In this document: piece by piece, positions 11,264 through 23,200 of the stretch | How positions within the stretch are numbered: the first letter of the stretch is position 1 | Layout of the letters: every line of letters starts with the position of its first letter | Source: Valencia hispanica | Lineage: Eukaryota > Chordata > Actinopteri > Cyprinodontiformes > Valenciidae | Direction of reading: 5' to 3' | NCBI GenBank assembly: GCA_963556495.2 | Contig: OY747703.1 | Span: 33,405,296 to 33,469,295 of the forward strand | DNA length: 64,000 nt | The notes under the pieces: generated by a model | The model's database searches: none | The model's input: only the letters and a program-made list of their open reading frames with translations | What the model was told of the DNA's origin: nothing | Program-made: the position numbers and the translations under genes

Positions 11264-14200
11264 TGAACTCTAAGGTGGTCAGAAACAATTATATATATAT
11301 ATATACACACACCATACTGTATATGGACTGAAACTCAGACAGAAGTATGTTGTTTCAGTTTCAGCCCCCTTTAAAGATTAAAGATAAATACTGCCTAGGC
11401 CACTCCAGGACCTTTAAATGCTTCTTACCGAGAAACTCCTTAGTTGCCCTGGCTGTGTATTTCAGATCATTGTCATACTAGCGCAGCCACAACTAATCTT
11501 CAATTCCATTACCGAGGGAAGGAGGTTGTTGCCAGAAATCTCATGATACATGGCCCCACCATGCTTTTCTCAATATGGTGCAGTAGTCCTGTTCCCTTTG
11601 CAGAAAAGCATCCCCAAATCATGATGTTTTCACCCCCATGCTTCCATTACCAAACACGGCAAGTGGAGTTTATACCAAGAAGTTCTACTTTGGTCTCATC
11701 TGACCACTTCACCTTCCACAATACCTCCTTTGGATCATCCAGATGGCCATTGGAAAACTTCAGACAGGCCTGGGCCCATGCTGACTTGAGCAGGGGGACC
11801 TTCCATGCAGTAGGGCTTTCATCAATGACGACATATTATGTTACTAATGATAACCTTTGAGACTTTGGTCCCAGCTCTCTTCAGGTCATTAACCATGTAC
11901 TCCCGTGTTGTTCTGGGCTAAACCCTCACCTTTCTCATGGTAATTGATTCCCCACGAGGAAGATCTTCCATGGATCCCAGTCCGAGGGAGATTGACAGTC
12001 ATCTTGAGTTACTTCCATTTTCCAGTAATTGCAACAACAGTTGTTGGCTTATCACCATGCTGTTTGTCTCTTGTCCTGCAGCACATCCCAGCCTTGAGGA
12101 GATCTTACAATTTTCTCCCTGGTGTCCTTGGGCTTCTCTTTAGTCTTGAGCATTTTGGAGAGGTTGCTCCTATATATAAAACTTCCTAATATGTTTTGTC
12201 ATAAGGAGGTAAAGAAATAAACCAAGCAAAAGCCTGACACTCTGGAAAAAAGTATTAAAAGTTTTAGCTTTACTAAAAGCTTTCTTATATGTTATTATAC
12301 GGAATAGTATTAGATTGCTCCTTAAATTTGTTAGATTAAATTTAATTGTATCTTCTAAATTCTTGGAATCTGATCCTTTTTTTTAAGTATTGAAGTTTGC
12401 ATCAAAGTATGCAACTGAATTATTTTAAGGGCACTGAAATCTGAGATTTCTTTTGGCAGATGTTCCTCAGTGATGTCTATTTGCTTTTTTTGGGCTGTGC
12501 AGTGCATTTGGACAGCTGGAGCCGTTATGATGGAATAAATGAGATTAGCTCAATGTGACCTCCTTCTAAACTAGAAGAACAGAGATACCACATCATTTCA
12601 ACTCATCCTGGCCATAACTTCATTATTTTGAGGACAAATAATCCTTATGGACCACTACATCAACATCTACTGATCACAAAGGGAGGTTTTATTGCACTTT
12701 CTAAGCACTTTTGAACAAGATTTAAAACAGAATAACTTATCTTACCCTACATTATATTAGTAAATTCAACAGAAACGTGGAAACAAAGTGTGCATTTCAA
12801 AGTAGTTGAACCTAATTCACTGATGCTGTAGATTTCCTGAGGTCAAAGACACACAATCACACCCCAGCTCATTCCTCTAATGTTGTTGGATAACTGACAT
12901 GAATTTAGATTCGGTTTCAATAGAGAAGAAAAATAAAATTCCTTCCTAAAAACAGAAGAAACCCAGAGTCTCAGAGGAAGGAGAGGACAATGCTTTGATT
13001 CCAAAGTCTTTCACAGAATTAAAGACAATGTTTTTTTTGTTGACGATCCATCTGGAAGAGGTTCTGCTTTGCCCTTCAAGCCATATTTTTGAATGTGATC
13101 CACACCTGTGTGAGTGTGTTATCCCAGGCTTGTAAATGTTTGTGGCCATAGGCTGAAGTCTTACACAATGTTTAAAGTCAACAAAGGAATTTCCTTTTCA
13201 TAAGCAGCTAGAAATGAGTGACAGTACTGCGTATAAAAACAGCTTGTTTCTATACACACTGTTCTACATCGGCATTAATTCTTTATACAATCTCTCGAGA
13301 AAAAAAATCAGAATTTAAAGCAGACATGCATTTTAAATTGTGCAGATTTGTAGCTTCATTTTATGTCAAGCTTCCTAAACAATAAGTCAACACCGCATTT
13401 GCTGTGTTTGGATTCACACAGACTAACATAAAGCACTGTTTTGACAGGAATTGAATTGGAAGCAGAATCAGACACAGCTGAAACTGGTTTTCTTGCCTTT
13501 TTGATCAAATGTTGATTTAGCTTTTTTTTTTTAATCCTTCCATTGGTAAATGACAGAGACTGGGCACAAGCATTCCACATGAGCCTAATGGATAGTTTTG
13601 AACACTGTTTGTACAACTGAATCAGACATCAGCTGATGATTAACCGATTTTGAAGAAGTATTCTGCTAGGAAGCTGAAGGTCTGACACTGATACTCTGGC
13701 AGAATTTGGTGTTGACTGAAAAGAAAACCATTTTGGGACGACTTTTAAACTCGCTGCAGGAATCAAATAAAAGTTTTCTGTATAGTGTCATAAAGAAGCC
13801 TGACAATACAATCCTTACATTTGTTCTCTTTGTGTAACTCTATTTCAGTCCACAGACTGACAGTTTGTTGAAAATAGTCTATTTTCAATATAGTGAACAG
13901 ACCTGATCCTCCTAATTTTAGCAGGATGTAACTCAGTTGCAATGAGGGAATATCTTCATTGCAACTAAACAGTTAGGACAGGGTAACTGCGGCAGTGAAA
14001 AATCATGTTTGACCGTAAATCTTTGACATCAATACTTAGATATTCCATCTTTGCTTTTCTGGTTTATCTGGCTGGGTTGCACCTGCAACATCCTAAATGT
14101 CCTAACTGGTTTTCATCAAAGTGACAAGGCATGTTTTGCTTATTAAAGATCTTCTGTTTTTATTTCACACTGCTGGAACGATAACCACAACTCAGAGATG

Positions 14201-17200
14201 GTGCACTGGTGTAACTAGGCAGATGGAATAAATAACACTAAATTGTGATTCAGGATTCTCAATGTCTTTATTTAAATATTTTAATATTAAGATTTGCATC
14301 GTCTTAGACAAAGATATCTAGAGCTAAATTTTAAAATTGAGTAAACTGTGTATAATGCCAGAGTTATTTAGGAATATAGTCACAAAAGCCATTTTTATCT
14401 TCAGATAAATACACCCTCTAATGAACTATCAGTACAATATATTACACAATATCACCATTCATTTAACAATAAAAACATTTTAGAAACATTGTGTATGACA
14501 TTCTGTCTGCAGTTTATTAAATTAAAAAGGAGCTATGTGCTAGAAATCCAATTGTATTGATTAACCAGTGACAAATCGAGCAGAAGTTCAATACAGTGAA
14601 ATCCTAAGGTTTGTGTAAACACAGTACAAAGAAGGGAAAGATTAGCTTTGTTTTGTACATGTTTTACATGAGTGTATGGTTCACGGATTCATAATGATAA
14701 TTATTGTTATAGAATTTTTAGTTTGGAATGAACGTATACAGTGACGCAAAAACGTATTTGGCAGCCACCTATTGTGCAAGTTGTCCCAATTAAAAAGGAG
14801 AGAGAGGTCTGTAAATTTCATCATAGGTACACTTCAACTGTGAGACAAAATGTAAAAAACAATCAAAAAACTGGAAATCACACTGTATGATTTTGAAATG
14901 ATTTATTTGTACAATGGTGCAGAAAATAAGTATTTAGCACCTACAAACAAACAAACAATAATTCTGGCCCTTAGAGACCTGTTACTACTTATTTAAGAAG
15001 CTCTTCTAGCCTCCACTCGTTACCTGTATTAATGGCACCTGTTTGAACACGTTATCAAGACACTTTTCCACACTTTCAAACAGTCACACTCCAACCTCCA
15101 CCACAGCCAAAACTAGATAGCTGTCTAAGGACACCAGCGACAGGATTGTACAACTGCACAAGACTGGGATGAGGCCATCTACAATGGGCAAGCAGCTTGG
15201 TGAGAAGATATCAACTGTTGGAGCAATTATTAGAAAATGGAATAAATACAAGATAGGTGACAATCTCCCTCAACCTGAGGATCCATGCAAGATCTCACCT
15301 CATTAGTTACAAACTTGAGAACAGTGAGGGAACAGCTCAGAACTACATTGGGGGAACTGGTCAATGACCTGAAGAGAGCTGGGACAACAGTAACAAAGAA
15401 ACTATTAGTAAAACATGTTGTCATAAATTAAGATCCTGCTGTGCTCGAAAGGCCCTCCTGCTTAAGCCACCACATGTCCAGGCCTGTTTGCCAGAGACCA
15501 TCTGGATAACCCAGAGGAGGATTGGGTGAATGTAATGTGGTCAGAACAGACCAAAATATGACTCTTTGGTTAAAACTCCACTCTTAGTGCTTGGAGGATA
15601 AAGAATGCTGAGTAGCATCCCAAGAACACCATACCCACTGTATACCCAAAGAGTGTCTACGTAAAAAGCATTTCAAGGTTCTATAGTGGCCTAGCCAGTC
15701 TCCAGACTTCAATCCAATAGAGAATCTGTGGAGGGAGTTGAAAGCCTGTGTTGCCCAGCAACAGCTTCAAAACATCCCAGCTCTAGAGAAGATCTGCATG
15801 GAAAAATGGGGCAAAATAGCATCTACAGTGTGTCCAAACCTGATCAAGACCTAAAGAAAACGTTTGACCTCTATTATTGCCAACCAAGGTTACATTACAA
15901 GTTTGAGGGGAACTTTTGCTCACCAAATGCTTATTTTCTGCACAATTATACAAATAAATTATTAAAAATCATGCGATGTGATTTCCTGGATTTTTTTTTA
16001 CATTCTGTCTCTCACAGTTAAAGTGTACCTATAATGAAAATTACAGACCTCGCTAATCATTTTAAGTGGGACAACTTGCACAATCAGTGGCTGCCAAATA
16101 GTTTTTTGCCCCTCTGTAGTCGACCCCAGCCTATTCTCGGTTCAGTATTCGTGAATTTAGGTATTCACTTATTTTCTGTAGAACATAACTCCAAATTATT
16201 TGCAGAAAATGTGCCCCTTCGTAATTTTTTTGTAGAAAATATATAAAATATTTGAAAGGAAATGCAGCTTGGGAAGCTAAAATACCTAGATGCAATGCTA
16301 CTCGACACGCTACCGGCTGGCATTTGCAAAGCACCCATTTCAGGAATGCTGTTTATTTTCCTTGGTTCATATTGACTGTACCCCGAAGAGCAGGAATAAG
16401 GAGGACTGAAAAAATTGGCTTCTGCGGCAGCACAAAAATGGTTTCCACTGTGTGTATCAATGCATATTAAAGTATATTTGGTATGTGAACTATTAAAATA
16501 GGCAGTTCTAAGCGTTTTTAGAGGACTCAAGTATTTGCATATTTTAGCTATTTACAGGTGGCTGTGGTCCCTAACCCCCATAAATACTGGAGCTCCACTG
16601 TATACCAAGTTAATACCTTGTTTTAAACTGGAGCATATGCTGAATGTTAATGTACTGAACTAAAATGCTAAATTCTATGTTCCCCTTGTGCAACTTAAAT
16701 TGCAACTTGGCCCAAAATAAAAATGTTTGCAGATAAACTGTATAAATGAGTGTCTAATAGTGCTGTCTACATGTCTGGTCATTATTTTTGGTATTTTAGT
16801 AAAAATACTCTACGGTGCCCTTGAATTTGAATTGGGCATTGCTGTTCGCTCTGCGGTGATGGCTGACATCAGCCATCCTGCTGGTATGGGGTATAAAAGA
16901 AGCCGAGTCTCTGCCACGCCTCCACAGTGAGTTAAAGGTGGAATAGCAAGGAAGTGTTGATGCTGCTCAGCCCTCTACCCACTGTCGTCCCTCAGTCTGC
17001 CAGGCAACACCTCCTTTTGGCGCACTTTTCAAACAGGAAATGTGGGCAGAGTTAGACTCTGGTAGGGAGGTGAGTTGCTCTTTAATAAATGATACCAAAA
17101 CAAAGCAAAGTTTAGACACTAAAGTCTGCTATGCATTAAGATTTCTCTGTGATAATGGAGAGAGAATAGTAGACAGAACCAAAATTTTATGTCTGCGTTT

Positions 17201-20200
17201 TTCAACTGCAAAAAGGTACATAGCCCGCTCTACATTGCACCCACATACTCAACTGAAATCAAACCAAGCCAAATAAAAAAATTAACATCTCAAGCAGAGA
17301 AATCAGCTAAAGTCCAAATCCAGCTGTCTGTTGCATTAAACGAGCCCCAATACCACTGGAGTCCCTATTGCAGCAGACATGGAACCACACACTAGTACTG
17401 TGTTTAGTGATTCTGCTTGTCATTAAATGTGCAATTTAGCAACAGTTGGGTACAAAAATGGGGTTATGAATTGTTGAAGGGGTGAACCGACCAGGAGACA
17501 TAACAGCCACACTAACCTGATACCCTGCAGTCACTGAATCGACCATGAAATCATCAGTACACCAAAATATTCTTGATTCAGATGTGAGGCAATCTGTCTG
17601 ACAGATGAAATTTGGCCCAAACTGAGTCACACACCCAAGAGAATAATCCAAAACACACTAGCCAATCTACAACAGTTTTGAGGATTTTTATTAGTTTTTT
17701 TCCCCAACCATAACTCCACACGAAAGCAACATGTTATGTTTCACAAAGTATAATCTTTGTAAGAAATGAGTAAGCAGTGCAGTTTACTATTAAAGCTATT
17801 TTTCACTCAGAGACTAATTAGCTTGGTTTTTCAAGTTCTTCTTAATGTTTGTGTGTTAATCCTTGCTCACATAGACATTACTGAGTTATTGCTGAAATAT
17901 TCAAGCCATCTATATTAAAATTAATTTAAAGTTATACAGTGTTATGCAAAAATATTGCATTTTTTCACATGAATGTAGTTTATTTGGATTTTAGACACCA
18001 ACACAAGTTGTGCATAATTAAGAAGCAAAAAAGCATCAGGAAAAGGATATCGATATTTTCTTTTCCAACAGGTTTTACAAATAAAAATATAAAGCGTGTG
18101 ATAAGGACAAAGATAATTCTACCCTTACTCTGAAAAATTAAATCCAGTGCAACCACTTGCATGGGCATTGAATGAGGGTCCAACCAAACTGACAGGAAAG
18201 GTAAGGAAAGCATTAATCACAGAAGCAGCCAAGAGGCCCATGGCAACTCTGGAGCAGCAGCTGGAGTTCACAGCTCAGGTGGGAGAATCTGTTCAACCAA
18301 CTATTAGTCCTGTCAACAAATTAGCACTCTCTTAACCAGGCCCTTATGGAAGAGCTGGTAGAAGAAAGCCATTGGTAAAGTAAAGCTATAAGAAGTCACA
18401 TTTGCAGTTTAACAAACCTCAAGTAAGAGGAATAGCAAATGTAGAAAAAGGATCTCTATTCAGTTACAGATGAGTTGAACTTATGATAATAATTATATAT
18501 ATTAGTTAACACAGCACATAAACCTAAACACCCCCACCCCATTGCAAAACATGGGAATGGAAGCATCTGGCTTTGGGGATGCTTTACTTCAGCAGAGACA
18601 AGGAAGCTAGTCACGAGTTTATGGGAAGATGAAGAGAGCTAAATACAGATAAATACTGTAAGAAAACAGTGAGACTGGAGAGGAGGTTCACCCATGGCAA
18701 GACTTGAAAATTGATGTTAACAGACAATCTCTACCCAATCTGACAAACTACAATTTTGCAAAACAACAAAAAAGAAAAAGTAGACAAAATTTCATTTTCT
18801 GGGCTGTGGTAAAGACATATGGTACGTCAAAAGATCTGCAATTGTAACTTTAGAAAAAGGCGGTTCAACAAAGTATTGTGTTAGCAGGGCCAATCCCAAA
18901 TACTTGCCCACTCTTTCGGGTTTTATTTGTCAAACATTTTTTAAACTTTATATTGTTTTCCTTCCACTTCAAAACCATGGACTACTTTGTGTTGATGTAA
19001 GACATAAAATCCCACTAAAATGCATTACAGTTTGCCATTTTAACAAAATGTGAAAAAGTTCACGGCGTAGGAAGTAGTTTAAAAGGCATTGCATACATAA
19101 TTGTAGTTTCAGGGCCAGTTTTATTACAATTCATGGTCACCTGCCACTACCAACATCCTTCCGTCTGTCATCTCAGGCCATATAATGTAGGAAATACATC
19201 AAAAATGCCAAAGGGTGGTGATCCAAGTGAAACCACATACAGCGGTAGTGACTTCCTCCATGGAAAACAGCAGGGTAGCAAACAGGACATGCCACCCCTG
19301 ACCCACTTCTAAATCACTTCGGCTTGCCCTGTGAAAGAGCATGGAATCGGTGAAGTATGAGCAGAAAAGAAGGGCAAAGGACAAAGTGAAGGAAGCAGCT
19401 GAAATGCAGTTGTTTCTCGCTGAAGAAAGTGCTTAACACCGACAAGACTAAAAATACAAACAGCTGAGATACACTTTCCATTTTGGACAAGCAATGCCAC
19501 TGTCTACAAAGTTCTGAGAAACCTGGTCATTGTTCAGGCCCTGATGGAGGACTATAAATGCAAAGTAGACATAGGACTGGTCTGGCTGAGTTTGTGCAGT
19601 GCAATTTTTAAAAAGCCTTAATGACACTGAGGCTTTTGAACCTTTTCTTCATTGTCTATTAGCCAACTGCAAATAACAAGATGTCTGGTAGGGGCCTTAG
19701 CCAAAGCTGAAATCTGGTTTAGTGATCAGAGCAACAACTTTCAAGTGTTGTAAAGCACTTACTGTAAAGTGCTTTGATACTGTTGCCAGTTTGTAAATAG
19801 GCCAAAGGCACAAACCATTCTACACAAAGTTCTTTGAAGCCATAAGTGAACAGAAAAATGCATGAGCACAAAGGATTACAGCATTTCTACAGTTTTTTGC
19901 CATTTCTGCAACTACATTTACTGACTAGTGCCCTCTTATGACAGAGCAAATGCCCTCTAACAACCTCCATTTGGAACAGAGCGATGTTGCTCAGGAGTTC
20001 TGGTGGACGAAGAGCGAGGGGGGCATTTCCTCAGGAAGCAGCTGGGTGCCTTCAGGGCCAAAGAGCTGCAAAATTATAGGCATACAAAGGCAAAAGTGGT
20101 GCTGACCACAATGCAGAAACAATGAAAGAATGAAGGTGGTATCATTTTAAAATACCTCAGACCTTGGTTGTAACACAGTAGCTGAAGGGTAGCTACTAAG

Positions 20201-23200
20201 GTCAGTGATGAGGAACAGAGACTAATTATCAGGGCTTTCGTCCTTGAGATTAACCAGGCCTTTTTATAGCCTGGATTTCTCTACATTCAGCTATAGACAT
20301 CTAACACGCCTTGCAAAAATATTCACGCCCTTTAAACTTCTTTTAATGTATTTTTTAAATTATTAATTAGGATAAGAATGTTGTGAAGTGGAAGTAAAAT
20401 GATACATGGTTTTCAGAATTTCGTACCAACTACAATTTAAATAGTGAGGGATGCATTTGTAATCACACCCCTTCTGATATTCCAAAATAGTAACTGGATA
20501 AATGTGCCTAATGTAATATTGCAAAGATGTACTGAAAGCATCTAACATCTAAAAAAGCTAAGACAAACTGCATGCCTTTGAAACTAAATTCTCTCCATGT
20601 CCCCATGTCCATGTTTCTAGCGGTGGAAAGACAGGAGGAGATCATCCCTGAACACCCGAACAACAGCAATATCCGCTGCAGTCCACAGGACAAGCGCTGC
20701 ATACAGAAGACCATGGCACGACACCCTCTGAAATCCACAAATCTGAGAAGCAACAGTGCCAGAGAGGAGACAAAGCCAGTGCTGGTGAGAGAAATTATCA
20801 CCGTAACAGAAAACTACTAAAGAAAAAATAGACCATCTGTGCTGCAACACATACTTAAGCTCCAGGTATTTCACATTAGGATTTAATTGGTCTTCAAGTG
20901 GAACCGTGAGGTTATACATTCCACAAAATAGCAATTTACAGACCATAACATGAAATAAACAACTCAGGAAACAATGTTCGAATGCACACTTGACTTGAAC
21001 TATGAAAGACCTTTGTTAGTAAATGCAGCAATAAAACATATCTTTTGTTTAGTCATCACGTTTGCAGACATCTCAAAAGGGATTTTGACGCACTCATCTT
21101 TACAAAAACCCTGTAGTTCCAGAACGCTGCTGCTCACATCCTCACTAGAACCAGGTATGTAGAGCAAATCACCCCAGTTCTAAAGTTCTTATACTGGCTC
21201 CCTGTAGCTCAGAGAATAGACTTCAAAATACTTTTACTAGTATTTTACTATAAATCATTGAACGGATTAGCACCAAAGTATTTTGAAGATCTACTGTTAC
21301 TATACCAACCCACCAGACCACTCAGGTCCTCTAATTCCAGTCTACTCAATATCCCTAGAATTAAGACCAAACATGGAGAAGCAGCTTTCAGTTTCTATGC
21401 TCCTCTAATCTGGAACAAACTTCCAGACAACTGCAAAGCTGCTGAAACACATAGTTCTTTTAAATCACTACTAAAAACTAATCTGTTTAGAGCTGCCTTT
21501 GAGTAATGCTTTAATGCTTCTCCTATGCAGTTTAGGCTGATCCCTCACCTTAGTCTTGATCATCCTCAAGCAAGATCTTTTACAGAGCTTCAAACCAAAG
21601 GTCAAACAGTTTTTCCCCCCATTTCCAAATGCCTTGTAGACATACTGTGTATTATGTTGTTCCTTGCATGCTTCCACACATCTTTGGTCTTGCCTATCAT
21701 GGTGGAGAGTTTCGAATGGAAGAAACAGATTTTGTGGGACATGTGCTTCATTCGTGTAATGAGTTGAGATCTGGTGCTTTGGTAATCAATTAATTGATTT
21801 TTGTGCCATATGGGCACATTACCACTCTGTGGGTGCCGGAATTTAGACTGTGTTGTAACGAATCAAATGCTTATTTCACTCAATAACAGGTAAACTTTGA
21901 TGCAATAATACATTTTGGCTTATGTTCTGTCCCTCTACCTCAATATGAAGCTACCATAAGAATAAGACTGTCACCGTGTGACTGCTCCCTGTCTGCGTCA
22001 CTCCCCGTCTCCCAGTGTTTGTCTGATTGTCATAAGCTGTTTCTTGTCTTCCCCTGATTACCTCCCTGTGTACACATGCTCCCCTGCCTTTGCTGGTTCG
22101 TCGTCGTTTTCTCGTCATCTCCTGTCATCTTTGTCTTCCAAGTCTTAGTTGGGACTTAATTAATAAATATGAGCTAGTCTAGCTCTAAACGCTGCTCTGC
22201 ATTTGGGTCTGTTCCTCAAGACTGATTTTTCCTTTGTAAGTGAGCCAACTTACAAAATCAGCAGGGTATTGAATAGTTTTTTCTCCCACTGACTAATGCA
22301 CAACATCTTGATTAAATTATGATTAACACAATAGAAGTTTCAATTGACCTTGAAAATCTAATTTGAAAGACTGCTTAGATTGTCTCTAATTAATGGTTAC
22401 TAAACCTACTTGTTCTAAAAATACTTATTTGTTTACAACCCACATAAGGCAACTTTCAAAATATATACTATCTAGGAAAGTGGTCTCAAAGTCCAGTCCT
22501 AGAGGGACAATTTCCTGCAGCTGAAATTGATATTTCTCTGTTTCAACACGGCCAAATCAAATAATTACTCCAATAGCCGGACTCTGTAAATCCTGAATGA
22601 AAGCTGAGGAGATAATTCAGCCATTTCATTCAAGTTCATTGGATAGATCTAGAAGTTGTAGGAAACAAGCCCTCGAGGGCTGAAATTTGAAAATCCTACT
22701 CTTAGACATGGGCCATTAATTGGTACCAAGGTAGACCTAAAGATGTGATTTTTAATCTGCATAAAGTTTCCACAATATTGTTTCTACAGTTTAACATATC
22801 TGAGACGGTGTCAGTGCTTGAGGGACGGGGTTTTTCTCCACTTGTATGTAGCATATTTCTCACCCATCTGTTGCTGTACACTGCCTCTCAGGTGACTGAA
22901 AGACTTTTGCTACCCTTTTCATTCACACACCAGAAAGAAAAATTAATCAGTTTGGAAATATTTCTATTCACAAAAAACATATAGAATATTCTATGAAATG
23001 TACACGTTATTTACAAAACAGGGAACACAGTGCTGACAATCACCCAATTCATGTAGGCTACTCTTGAGAAACCATTACAAATATTTTTTTCTTTTCAGCT
23101 AAAGAAGTTTAAAAGAATTAAAAACTAAATTTTATATCATTCACTAATAGATATCAAATAGTTGATAATTTTATTTAATTATTACAGGTGTGGGCTAAAG

